64,000 nt of DNA from Sulfurovum sp. TSL1 (GTDB lineage: Bacteria > Campylobacterota > Campylobacteria > Campylobacterales > Sulfurovaceae): assembly GCF_019972135.1 (NCBI RefSeq), contig NZ_BPFI01000003.1, positions 1 through 64,000 of the forward strand, in the 5' to 3' direction. The position numbers and the translations under genes were made by a program. Each line of letters starts with the position of its first letter. Position 1 is the stretch's first letter. Shown here one piece after another: positions 37,085 to 45,518 of this stretch. The notes under the pieces were generated by a model. That model was not told where the DNA came from and did no database searches. It saw only the letters and a list, made by a program, of their open reading frames with translations.

Positions 37085-37405
37085 TTACCCTACGATCTGT
37101 GCGACATAGATATAAAGCAGTACAATGATCAGCGATGCGGTGGCCATCGTCCATATAAAGGCGCCCATCATCCTGCCTGCATTGAACATTTGTCTATATT
37201 TGTAAAGGAGAATAGGGAAAATGACCAGTGCCACAAACACGGGGAAATACATCACAGAACTTAGACTATACTCTTCTATAGCATACCCTACCGCCACAAA
37301 AGAGGTATAGATGATGATGTACACCATAGTGAGCACGACCATTTGCACGATCATAAAGAGCACTTTGGCGCCTGCTTTGTTTTGTTCATCGTCGTAGTAC
37401 TGCAT
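37085..37405 (-). CDS. Unrecognised three-helix membrane protein
   Basis: This 106-residue protein has about three hydrophobic segments (about 14-38, 48-62 and 78-102). It ends 10 bases before the MATE gene start and is probably in the same transcript. No family recognised. Confidence 0.55.
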   Translation of the reverse strand: MQYYDDEQNKAGAKVLFMIVQMVVLTMVYIIIYTSFVAVGYAIEEYSLSSVMYFPVFVALVIFPILLYKYRQMFNAGRMMGAFIWTMATASLIIVLLYIYVAQIVG

Positions 37406-37543
37406 ATCTCTATTCCTCTATGGTATCTTTGCGGCATTATAGCACACCGTTCGCTTCATGAAAGAGAGAGCCGGAAATTTTATAGGATTACGCTTTCTTT
37501 TCATAATGATTTTAAAGATTAAGCCATTTCAATCACTCTTCTT

Positions 37544-37663
37544 CTATGTATATAACATACATGCAAGAGTAAGCATTGCAATATTGATGATCAATACAAG
37601 CCAAACAAATACCTTATCTTCCTTTTTGTACCAATGACAAATACTTTTTACTATCTTTTGCAT
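37544..37663 (-). CDS. Possible 39-residue membrane microprotein
   Basis: A short frame encodes MQKIVKSICHWYKKED followed by a hydrophobic helix (about 18-38, VFVWLVLIINIAMLTLACML) and stops. Basic N-terminus and single helix are typical of small inner-membrane proteins. The ribosome binding site is weak (AATAAAG) and no neighbour overlaps it, so the call is tentative. It is the only coding candidate in the gap 37406-37869. Confidence 0.35.
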   Translation of the reverse strand: MQKIVKSICHWYKKEDKVFVWLVLIINIAMLTLACMLYT

Positions 37664-37869
37664 CTTTATTAATCCCTGGAAACAGTATTGACAATATTAG
37701 ATGAAGTAGATGTCACATTTATGTCACACGAAGGCGTCCACTTGGTTTTACGAAGTTTCAGTAGATCAAAAAAAAGCATATAAATCTATCACTTTATAGG
37801 GTTGTATTTGGCTAGGCAGCCGCAAAAACTAGCGTGCTGCCATCCTAAGAAGAAAGTATAAACTTATAT
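37664..37869. other. Spacer with direct repeat and a strong hairpin
   Basis: ATGTCACA occurs twice, 11 bp apart (37710 and 37721). GGCAGC-CGC (37815-37823) pairs with GCG-T-GCTGCC (37832-37841), a 9-bp GC-rich stem with one bulged T, just after the DUF4389 gene on the minus strand; it is the best terminator candidate although no T-tract follows. AAGTTT (37754) and AAACTT (37859) could close a larger structure. A 29-codon frame at 37710-37799 lacks a ribosome binding site. Confidence 0.45.
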
Positions 37870-38142
37870 TTAGACATCCGGCCAGTCACCGAATGGCCAT
37901 GGTTTCTCGTCTGTATTGAAACCTACATAAGAGACCAGCTGTTTTGCGTACTCTGACAAACCTTCTGTAAAGTGCAAGATCTTCTCATTGGGTTCGCCTG
38001 TCAGCCAATAGTAAATATATTGCGTAATGGCTATCACAAAAAGCACCATCGAGATAAATCTGCCTATGACCAGATATAAAAGAATATAAAGCGCTCTTAC
38101 GATACCCGGTTTTTCACGTTCATTCGTTTCGATCTCTTCCAT
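37870..38142 (-). CDS. DUF4389 family membrane protein
   Basis: The 90-residue protein has two closely spaced hydrophobic segments (about 14-28 and 30-47) and ends in the aromatic-proline tail KPWPFGDWPDV, which is characteristic of DUF4389 proteins, where the motif PxPFxxWP recurs. Function is not known. It stands alone, 80 bases after the S2P-CBS gene start region on the same strand, with GGGAG before its start. Confidence 0.72.
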   Translation of the reverse strand: MEEIETNEREKPGIVRALYILLYLVIGRFISMVLFVIAITQYIYYWLTGEPNEKILHFTEGLSEYAKQLVSYVGFNTDEKPWPFGDWPDV

Positions 38143-38221
38143 TTTGACTCCCTTTTTGATTTGATTATATCAAATTTCTTCCTCTTCCTGCAAATACGAT
38201 CTGTCTATAAAACAAGCACTT

Positions 38222-39355
38222 CTAAGGAATGGTTTCCAATTCCATTTTCAGTGCGATATACTCAAGCAGGTCCTTGAGTGTGAGGATACCGATAATTCTA
38301 TCATCTTCAACGACCAGAATACGAGTGTATCCGCTTTCGTTCATTCTGTTCAGGGCATCATCGATAGGCGTATTGGATGCGATTGAATTGGATGGATTGG
38401 GTTCTTCCATGACCTGTCCGACAAAAAGATGTTTCCACTCTTCATGTGTATGCTGTTTTAGCAACTGAACTGTGATAAGTCCGGAGATCTTACCCCCTTT
38501 GACCACGGGGAACATTTTATAGTGATAGTGATAGAGATACCTGTCAACAAATGCTTGCAATGTGATATCAAAAGGCACGGTCACGGGTGTCGTGTTCATA
38601 AAATGGCGTACGGTTTTTCCTTCAAATGACTCCTTGATCAATAATCTTTGATACGAAGCATTCGCTGCGAAGAAAAGAAAAGATCCGATAAGTATCCACC
38701 ATAATCCTCCTATGGCGTTACCTCCTATCATATGCATAAATCCCATAAAGATAATCACAACGGCAAACATCAGACTGATACGTGAAGCGAGCTGCGTCGC
38801 CCAATGGATATCCCCCTTTATCCACCACAAAAGAGAACGAAGCACCCGTCCCCCATCGGTTGGGAATGCGGGTATCAGATTGAAAACCGCAACCAAGAGA
38901 TTGATCATACTCAAATAGCTCAAAATTGCTATCACAGGTAGGGAGAACTTCATGGTCTCTGCGACTTGCGCCAATCCGCCAAAGAGTATAGAGAGTGTAA
39001 AGCTGGCTATCGGTCCTGCGATCGCCATCAAAAATTCACTTTTAGGCGTGCTGGGTTCATCCTGCATCTCAGCCACACCCCCAAAGATAAAGAGTGTGAT
39101 ACCCTTGATCTTCATGCCGTATTTACGGGCGATCAAGGCATGGGAAAACTCATGGATGATGATGGAAACAAAAAGCCCTATGGCTCCGATAACCCCCATC
39201 CACCAGTAGGTTTGCATGCCAAGTCCCGGGAAATAGCTCGGGAAGAAACCCTTAGCGAGCGACCATACCACCAAAAAAAGGATAATACCCCAGCTCACAT
39301 CGAGCGATACGGTAAAACCAAGCAGTTTGAATAGTGCTATTTTTCTTTTTAACAT
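38222..39355 (-). CDS. Site-2 protease family protein with CBS domains
   Basis: The 377-residue protein is an intramembrane zinc metalloprotease of the S2P/SpoIVFB type. HEFSH (68-72) is the HExxH zinc motif inside a membrane helix, and NLIPAFPTDGGRVLRSLLWW (about 160-179) is the third-ligand NxxPxxxxDGG motif. After six membrane segments, the C-terminal part from about residue 250 holds a pair of CBS domains that usually sense adenine nucleotides. Substrate unknown. The pattern is common in bacteria lacking sporulation. Confidence 0.88.
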   Translation of the reverse strand: MLKRKIALFKLLGFTVSLDVSWGIILFLVVWSLAKGFFPSYFPGLGMQTYWWMGVIGAIGLFVSIIIHEFSHALIARKYGMKIKGITLFIFGGVAEMQDEPSTPKSEFLMAIAGPIASFTLSILFGGLAQVAETMKFSLPVIAILSYLSMINLLVAVFNLIPAFPTDGGRVLRSLLWWIKGDIHWATQLASRISLMFAVVIIFMGFMHMIGGNAIGGLWWILIGSFLFFAANASYQRLLIKESFEGKTVRHFMNTTPVTVPFDITLQAFVDRYLYHYHYKMFPVVKGGKISGLITVQLLKQHTHEEWKHLFVGQVMEEPNPSNSIASNTPIDDALNRMNESGYTRILVVEDDRIIGILTLKDLLEYIALKMELETIP

Positions 39356-39528
39356 GCCGTACCTTTACAACTTTTATAAGATCATTTTTTAATTATAGCG
39401 ATTTTTTATGCTATCTTCTTTTCCTTTTCACCTTCAGCGTATTCCTCGACAGAATCAGTTTACATCTAAAGGAAAAAGTAAAAAAGTATGTCAAAATGTC
39501 ATAATGCATTATAAAAAAGGCAACTTCC

Positions 39529-40029
39529 ATGAGACTCTTCATCGCTTCACCTGTCATCCTTAATGATTATACTTCTATCAAAGAGGACTTCAAAGAGATT
39601 ATTGAAGGAAAGTGGGTAGAAGAGGAAAGTCTGCATCTGACCTGGGTATTTCTAGGGGAGGTGAAAGAGGTAAACACCGTCATTGATAAACTCAAAGAGC
39701 TCTCTCCTTTGGAACATCAAACCACTATGAAAGCATTAGGATATTTTGGACGGCCGCCGAAAATATTTTTTGCCCAATCAAAAGAGACAGTACTCTATAA
39801 TAAAGCGAGGGAGTTCAGAGATGCGGGTTTTGATCTTTACCGTTTCAAACCGCATATTACACTGTGTCGTATCCAAACCATACATGACTACAAAGCCTAC
39901 AAAGAGAAACTCAAGGCCTATCGTGAAAGATCTTTAGGGGTGATACTCCCTGAGATATACCTTTATGAGAGCAAACTCACTTCTAAAGGCGCACAATACA
40001 GTCGCAGATATACCGTCAAAAAAACTTAG
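39529..40029 (+). CDS. thpR: RNA 2',3'-cyclic phosphodiesterase (ThpR/LigT)
   Basis: The 166-residue protein is a 2H phosphoesterase. The two catalytic HxT motifs are HLTWVFLG (from residue 36) and HITLCRI (about residue 120). RLFIASPV opens the protein as usual. The family opens 2',3'-cyclic phosphates on RNA. It converges on purN with a 4-bp overlap of the ends. Confidence 0.88.
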   Translation: MRLFIASPVILNDYTSIKEDFKEIIEGKWVEEESLHLTWVFLGEVKEVNTVIDKLKELSPLEHQTTMKALGYFGRPPKIFFAQSKETVLYNKAREFRDAGFDLYRFKPHITLCRIQTIHDYKAYKEKLKAYRERSLGVILPEIYLYESKLTSKGAQYSRRYTVKKT

Positions 40030-40583
40030 CCGAGCACCTTTTGAATGGCTTCCACCAGTGCCTCTTTTTCAATACTCCGTACCTTCTTGTCAAAAGCTTC
40101 AAAGCTCAGCCCCTCTTTGGCCACCTCTTTTTGCAGGATCACCTCTCCTCCATCAAGTTCGGAAGTGACATAATGCACCGATGCACCGCCATGGGTATAT
40201 GCATCTTTATAACTCTTCTCTATGGCATTCATCCCTTTGTGTCTTGGGAGCAGAGAGGGATGCAGGTTGATACTTTTGACCTGCTCTGTAAAGATAGGGG
40301 TCAAGATACGCATAAAGCCTGCAAGTACCGTGAGGTCGGGTGTGTACTTTTGCAGGCATTCCACCACTGCAGAATCAAAGGCTTCTCTGCTCTCATACGT
40401 TTTTGAGTCGATGATCTCAAGAGGGATGAATGCTTCTTTGGCTATGTTTATCCCCTCTGCATCGGGATTATTTGTCAAGGCAACAACCACTTCATACCCT
40501 TTATGGTGTAAAGTCTTGACAATATACGCGAAGTTGCTTCCTTTACCGCTAAAAAGTACAGCTATTTTTTTACCCTTTGCCAT
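40026..40583 (-). CDS. purN: Phosphoribosylglycinamide formyltransferase, folate-dependent
   Basis: PurN (185 residues) transfers formyl from 10-formyl-tetrahydrofolate to GAR in purine synthesis. IAVLFSGKGSNF is the phosphate-binding start, INLHPSLLPRHKG holds catalytic Asn/His, and VHYVTSELDGGEVILQ the catalytic Asp. The formate-dependent enzyme purT, which does the same step, lies 2 kb away. It follows nnr in transcription by 54 bases. Confidence 0.95.
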   Translation of the reverse strand: MAKGKKIAVLFSGKGSNFAYIVKTLHHKGYEVVVALTNNPDAEGINIAKEAFIPLEIIDSKTYESREAFDSAVVECLQKYTPDLTVLAGFMRILTPIFTEQVKSINLHPSLLPRHKGMNAIEKSYKDAYTHGGASVHYVTSELDGGEVILQKEVAKEGLSFEAFDKKVRSIEKEALVEAIQKVLG

Positions 40584-40637
40584 TCAATGCTTTCCTGCCT
40601 TGGTCTATCATGCTTATGTTCGTCGAATTGTAGCGTT

Positions 40638-42056
40638 TTAGCCCTTAACTGTACACTCTAGTTTTCCTATCTCTTCTACCAGGTCCGTAGAGAGCATCGC
40701 ATATGAAGAGCCCTCATACTGATGTGCAGCGATCACTAAGGCCAAAGAAGCCTGAATGGCTGCATCAATAGCCGTATATCCTTGTGCAAGCAGTGCAACA
40801 ATGAGACCCGAAAGCACATCTCCGCTCCCTCCTTTACTGAGTTTGGAACATCCCAAAGGGTTGATGTAGAGTCTCTCTTCCTGCATGATCAGGGTATTGG
40901 CCCCTTTCAGCAGAAGCGTAATATGCGGATACCTGGCGTTGAACTTTCGCACCATTTCAAAACGTTTGTCTTGTACCTGGGTCACTGTCAACTGTTCCCC
41001 TGTCAATGTTTTCCACAGTACGACAAACTCTTTAGGGTGCGGGGTGATAACGATCTCCCTCTCTTTTTGTTCCAAGACAGCCAAGATCTCTGTATTATAG
41101 AAACTGTCTGCATCCAAGACGATAGGCAAGTGGCTTTTGACCACATACTTCTGCAAAAATTCACTCTCAAAGTGACACCCCAGCCCCATACCTATGGCCA
41201 TGGCCGATGCATTGTCAGGCACAACCGTGGTGTGCATCAGATAAGGAGGCGGTGTGATCCTTTCATGGACCACCAGTGTCGTAAGCCCTGCACCAAATGT
41301 AGCCGCAGCCATGCCAGAGATGATCCCCGCACCCTCCTTTTCTCCACAAAATACCGCGGCATGTCCGAAGCTGCCTTTATGCGTGGATTGTGCCGTTCTG
41401 CTGGGAAGTTTCAGATCAGACTTCTCAAGCAGAAAGGTGTGACTCTCTCCTTCATAGAACAGTGAACTGACGCCAAGATCAACACGTAAGAGTTCACCTA
41501 CCACATCTTTACAGGCATCCAAAAACAATGCTTCCTTATAGGCTCCCATGGTCAAGGTCACATCTGCATGAAATGCCATAGACATGAGTGTGCCTTTCTC
41601 TCCTACACCTGTAGGGATATCACAGGCGATCTTGTGTGCTTTGAGTGCATTGAGCTGATGCAGTAGATGTTCTGTATTCTCATCGATGTTCCGATTGAGG
41701 CCTGCACCAAAAAGCGCATCCACCACTATATCTGACTGGCTTACCTCATCGACTGTTTTAAGACCTAAAAGCGTGGCGCGTTCCAACTGCACTTTTGCCA
41801 TCTCCGAATGCAAGCCAAAAGGGATAAAGAGTTTGATCTTGTAATCTCCATGAAGCTGACGTCCCAATGCAATACCGTCTGCGCCATTGTTCCCGGTGCC
41901 TGCTACGATCAATACAGAGGCACCCTTGGGGAAATATTCACGGATATAGTCAGCCATACCTGCAGCTGCGTGCTCCATAAGTATGTCTTCATTCAGCCCA
42001 TAGCTTTCATAACATCTTTTATCCAAGGCATAACAATTTTCAAATACTTTTTGCAT
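40638..42056 (-). CDS. nnr: Bifunctional NAD(P)H-hydrate epimerase/dehydratase
   Basis: The 472-residue fusion repairs hydrated NADH and NADPH. The N-terminal YjeF-type epimerase domain (about 1-210) has VAGTGNNGADGIALGRQL; the C-terminal ADP-dependent dehydratase domain of the ribokinase-like fold has ITPHPKEFVVL (about 325) and LSKGGSGDVLSGLIVALLAQG (given in part, about 425). It is divergent from rpsU. Confidence 0.93.
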   Translation of the reverse strand: MQKVFENCYALDKRCYESYGLNEDILMEHAAAGMADYIREYFPKGASVLIVAGTGNNGADGIALGRQLHGDYKIKLFIPFGLHSEMAKVQLERATLLGLKTVDEVSQSDIVVDALFGAGLNRNIDENTEHLLHQLNALKAHKIACDIPTGVGEKGTLMSMAFHADVTLTMGAYKEALFLDACKDVVGELLRVDLGVSSLFYEGESHTFLLEKSDLKLPSRTAQSTHKGSFGHAAVFCGEKEGAGIISGMAAATFGAGLTTLVVHERITPPPYLMHTTVVPDNASAMAIGMGLGCHFESEFLQKYVVKSHLPIVLDADSFYNTEILAVLEQKEREIVITPHPKEFVVLWKTLTGEQLTVTQVQDKRFEMVRKFNARYPHITLLLKGANTLIMQEERLYINPLGCSKLSKGGSGDVLSGLIVALLAQGYTAIDAAIQASLALVIAAHQYEGSSYAMLSTDLVEEIGKLECTVKG

Positions 42057-42114
42057 CCTGACTCCTTCGATTACTTATATTTTCCCATTTTATCACAAAT
42101 TAATACTAACTCGA

Positions 42115-42120
42115 TATAAT
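42115..42120 (+). promoter_or_regulatory. rpsU: Candidate -10 box of rpsU
   Basis: TATAAT lies 68 bases before the rpsU start. Between them is an 8-bp hairpin (TTTTGGTT 42140-42147, AACCAAAA 42151-42158) in the presumed 5' leader and the strong ribosome binding site AAGGAAGGGGG. No clear -35 box. Confidence 0.5.
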
Positions 42121-42187
42121 CCCATTCATAATTTATCTATTTTGGTTCAGAACCAAAAAATCTTGATAAGGAAGGGGGTGCTTTTCG

Positions 42188-42400
42188 ATGCCAGGAATTA
42201 TACTATCACAACGTGACTCTTTTGATGATGCTTACAGAAAATTCAAAAGACAATGCGACAGAAACCTTATCGTGACAGAAGCTAGAGCTAGACAATATCA
42301 CGAAACTGAGACTGAAAAGAGAAAAAAAGAGAAGATTGCAACACGCAAGAAAATCCTTAAAAAACTCTTCATGCTTAGAAGATACGAGTCAAGACTGTAA
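42188..42400 (+). CDS. rpsU: Small ribosomal subunit protein bS21
   Basis: The 70-residue protein is ribosomal protein S21, which helps initiation on the 30S subunit. [17 protein letters not shown] and the strongly basic [19 protein letters not shown] (in part) are typical. It is monocistronic here, with its own promoter candidate and a GC-rich terminator hairpin. Confidence 0.95.
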   Translation: MPGIILSQRDSFDDAYRKFKRQCDRNLIVTEARARQYHETETEKRKKEKIATRKKILKKLFMLRRYESRL

Positions 42401-42411
42401 TTTTTACAGCA

Positions 42412-42429
42412 GCAGGGCCTTTGCCCTGC
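42412..42429 (+). terminator. rpsU terminator hairpin
   Basis: GCAGGGC (42412-42418) and GCCCTGC (42423-42429) form a 7-bp GC stem with a CTTT loop, 11 bases after the rpsU stop. TTTTTT follows after a 12-base gap, so it is a slightly loose but credible intrinsic terminator. Confidence 0.65.
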
Positions 42430-42535
42430 GACTCATCTCACTTTTTTACTTAAACCACACAAATTTTCCGTTAACTCATTACACATTATTTAACTTTTCG
42501 CTAGAATAATCTCATATTTTTTCGAAGGTTTTCTT

Positions 42536-43699
42536 ATGACATTTACGACCACATTACAAAAAGACGCTATTAAAATCATGCTCCTGGGTTCAGGTGAACT
42601 GGGTAAAGAAGTGGCTATTGAAGCACAACGACTTGGTATAGAAGTTATCGCAGTAGATAAATATGAGAATGCCCCTGCGCACCTTGTTGCCAACCGCTCT
42701 TATGCCATAGATATGCAGGACAAAGAAACCGTACTCGCACTGATAGAAAAAGAGCAGCCGAGTTTTATCCTGCCTGAGGTTGAAGCGATCAGCATCGCAG
42801 CGCTCTTTGAAGCAGAAGCCAGAGGTTTTCATGTGATCCCAAATGCCGAAGCGGTCAATAAAACAATGAACCGTAAGAACATCCGTGTGTTTGCAGCCGA
42901 AGAGCTGGGACTGAAAACAAGTAACTATGAGTTCGTCACGACACTCGATGGGCTCAAAGCAGCAGGTGAACGTATAGGTTTCCCTTGTGTCATCAAACCG
43001 GTGATGAGTTCCTCAGGTCATGGACAGAGCATTGCAAGAACCCCGGATGATATAGAAAGATCCTGGGAGATGGCAAAAGAAGCACGGGGAGATGCCTCTG
43101 AACTGATCGTAGAAGAGTTCGTACCTTTTGACTATGAGATCACGCTTTTGACCGTACGTAACGAAACAGGTACCACCTTCTGTGAACCCATAGGACACGT
43201 CCAAAAGGATGGAGATTTCATCCTCTCATGGCAGCCGATGCAAATGACTCCGGCATCACTTCAAAAAGCGCAAGAGATCGCAAAAGCAGTGACTGACGGC
43301 CTGGGTGGTCGCGGTATCTTCGGCGTGGAATTCTTCGTGAAAGATGATGAAGTCTACTTCTCCGAACTCAGTCCGCGTCCTCATGATACAGGCATGGTCA
43401 CACTCGTGACACAAAGCCAAAGTGAATTTGCACTGCATGTAAGAGCAGTACTTGGACTCCCTCTTGACTTTACCTTCTACGGTTCTGGTGCCTGTGGTGC
43501 CTACAAAGCCAAACATGAAAGCCATACTCCTACACTTGAAGTACCGGACACTGCCTTTACCAAAGACAGTTTTGTCAGGGTCTTTGGTAAACCCGAATCA
43601 CATGTAGGCCGTCGTATGGCAGTCAGTCTCGTACTTGATGAAGTAGAAGAAGCCAAAAGAAGAGCCGCACAGATCGTAGAATCCATTTCAGACAACTAG
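42536..43699 (+). CDS. purT: Formate-dependent phosphoribosylglycinamide formyltransferase
   Basis: PurT (387 residues) is an ATP-grasp enzyme that formylates GAR using formate and [24 protein letters not shown] near the start (in part), [12 protein letters not shown] (about 160) and [28 protein letters not shown] (in part, about 268) are diagnostic. purN, the folate-dependent isozyme, is also in the window. Confidence 0.96.
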   Translation: MTFTTTLQKDAIKIMLLGSGELGKEVAIEAQRLGIEVIAVDKYENAPAHLVANRSYAIDMQDKETVLALIEKEQPSFILPEVEAISIAALFEAEARGFHVIPNAEAVNKTMNRKNIRVFAAEELGLKTSNYEFVTTLDGLKAAGERIGFPCVIKPVMSSSGHGQSIARTPDDIERSWEMAKEARGDASELIVEEFVPFDYEITLLTVRNETGTTFCEPIGHVQKDGDFILSWQPMQMTPASLQKAQEIAKAVTDGLGGRGIFGVEFFVKDDEVYFSELSPRPHDTGMVTLVTQSQSEFALHVRAVLGLPLDFTFYGSGACGAYKAKHESHTPTLEVPDTAFTKDSFVRVFGKPESHVGRRMAVSLVLDEVEEAKRRAAQIVESISDN

Positions 43700-43710
43700 G
43701 GGGAGCACTG

Positions 43711-44586
43711 ATGCATTTTTTTGCCAGGGTGTTTTTACCCTTTTTACTCTTTGTCTACATTGCTATTGAAACCTATCTAAGGTTACAACATACCTCTCTT
43801 TGCGGAGAAGTCGGTTGTGCACTGGCAGGAGAACTCCTTAGATTTGACCATGTCTATCTCAATTATTTTGGTTTGGCCGGCGTATTCTCTTTGATCATTG
43901 CCGGCTACCTTTCACGCAAAATCCGTTTTTTTGACACACTCTTTTTCATAATGCTTTATGCGGGTATAGCCTTTGAAGCAACCATCATTGGCTACCAGTT
44001 CATAGCCAACCCTGAACCCTGTCTCTTTTGCCTCAGTGTCTTCTCCTCTCTGCTTCTCATTGCACTCTTCAGTCAAATAAGGCATTTTGCTGTTGTTCTG
44101 GCTACCGTGCTTTTCATTTTTTTAGGTTTGAATACACTGACCATTCCCAAAAATAGATCTTTTGTGACCACACCCGGTCTCTACCTCATACAGTCAGAGA
44201 CATGCAGCCATTGTAAAAGAGTCAAAGCGTATTTTTCTGAACATGATATAGCCTATACCCCTATCGCTTCAAAAGAGATCAATGCCAGAGGATTTTTAAA
44301 ATTTGTGGATATCGGTACTATACCTGTGCTCATTATCAAAGAGGCCTCAAGCATGACCATTTTAAAGGGTGATAGAAAGATCATTGCATATTTTGATGCA
44401 CAGCATAAAGCAGAGATGGTTAAAGACGCGACAGAATCTACACCGGTACAAAGCAGTACACTGGAACTCTCTTCTGATTTCCTGGGGGCAGGAGGGGATG
44501 CAGGTTGTGCCCTGACCATCACAGAAACACCCTCCTGTGCAGACACGAATGCTACACCCATACCTCAACACCAAGGCAATAGATGA
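43711..44586 (+). CDS. VKOR-like membrane protein fused to a thioredoxin-like domain
   Basis: The 291-residue protein has about four to five membrane helices followed by a soluble domain. Cysteines C31 and C36 in the first loop and C104-L-F-C107 at the end of a helix form the two pairs expected of vitamin K epoxide reductase/DsbB-type quinone-linked oxidases. From about residue 150 a thioredoxin or glutaredoxin-like domain has C165-S-H-C168. Such fusions form periplasmic disulfides. The tail adds two more cysteines (about 269 and 279). It lies between purT and a dehydrogenase, overlapping the latter by 4 bp. Confidence 0.75.
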   Translation: MHFFARVFLPFLLFVYIAIETYLRLQHTSLCGEVGCALAGELLRFDHVYLNYFGLAGVFSLIIAGYLSRKIRFFDTLFFIMLYAGIAFEATIIGYQFIANPEPCLFCLSVFSSLLLIALFSQIRHFAVVLATVLFIFLGLNTLTIPKNRSFVTTPGLYLIQSETCSHCKRVKAYFSEHDIAYTPIASKEINARGFLKFVDIGTIPVLIIKEASSMTILKGDRKIIAYFDAQHKAEMVKDATESTPVQSSTLELSSDFLGAGGDAGCALTITETPSCADTNATPIPQHQGNR

Positions 44587-45518
44587 ATATCGTATTACTA
44601 GACGCTAAAACACTGGGTGGTGACCTGGACATCACTGCACTTAAGTCTTTTGGCGCACTGACCGTGTACCAGACCACTTCCAAAGAAGAGACACTTGAAC
44701 GCATCCAAAATGCAGATATCATTATCACCAATAAAGTGGTCATCACTGCAGATATGATGGAAGCAACCCCTTCAGTGAAACTCATCTGCATCGCTGCCAC
44801 AGGCATGAACAATGTAGACCTGGAGGCTGCCGGATCAAAAGGGATAGAGGTCAAGAATGTTTCGGGATACTCAACCAAGAGTGTGGTACAGCATACGTTT
44901 GCCATGGGGCTTTATCTCCTTGAAAAAATGGCATATTATGATACCGTGGTAAAAGATGGATCATGGAGTGCATCAGGGCTTTTTACCGATGTCAGTCAAC
45001 CCTTTTATGAGATCTCAGGGAAAAAATGGGGGATTATCGGGTTTGGAACCATAGGCCAGGAGGTTGCCAAGGTCGCCACAGCATTCGGGGCAGAGGTCTC
45101 TTACCACTCCACAAGCGGGAAGAATCTTCATCATGCCTACCCGCATCAAAGTTTAGAATCTCTGCTCAAATCATGTGATATCATCTCTATTCATGCACCG
45201 CTCAATGAGGATACCTATAACCTCATCAATAAAAACAACCTTCCTTTTATCAAAGAGGGAGCGATCCTTCTCAACCTCGGACGGGGAGGCATCATCAATG
45301 AAACAGACCTGGCCTTGGAGCTTGACAGACGAACCTTGTATGCCGGACTGGACGTGCTTGAACAAGAGCCGCTCATACTCAACAACAGACTCAATGAAAT
45401 CAAACACAAAGAGAGGCTCCTGATCACACCGCATATGGCGTGGGCAAGTATCGAAGCGAGAAAAAAGCTTCTTGAAGGTATTGTAGAAAATATTCAACTA
45501 TTTATGGAGCGCATATGA
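44583..45518 (+). CDS. D-2-hydroxyacid dehydrogenase
   Basis: The 311-residue protein is an NAD-dependent D-isomer 2-hydroxyacid dehydrogenase, near hydroxypyruvate or glycerate dehydrogenases. GFGTIGQEVAKVATAFG (about 150) is the NAD site, LNLGRGGIINE holds the catalytic Arg region, LDVLEQEP the Glu and ITPHMAWAS the His. It overlaps its neighbours by 4 bp on both sides. Substrate not certain; glycerate or hydroxypyruvate would link with the serine-glyoxylate type aminotransferase in the window. Confidence 0.88.
   Translation: MNIVLLDAKTLGGDLDITALKSFGALTVYQTTSKEETLERIQNADIIITNKVVITADMMEATPSVKLICIAATGMNNVDLEAAGSKGIEVKNVSGYSTKSVVQHTFAMGLYLLEKMAYYDTVVKDGSWSASGLFTDVSQPFYEISGKKWGIIGFGTIGQEVAKVATAFGAEVSYHSTSGKNLHHAYPHQSLESLLKSCDIISIHAPLNEDTYNLINKNNLPFIKEGAILLNLGRGGIINETDLALELDRRTLYAGLDVLEQEPLILNNRLNEIKHKERLLITPHMAWASIEARKKLLEGIVENIQLFMERI

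Noticed and set aside
37710-37799. A 29-codon frame (with STWFYEVSVDQKK) that recalls the start of tyrosine recombinases
   Set aside because: Too short and too weak a likeness, no ribosome site, and no other integrase or attachment-site trace nearby.
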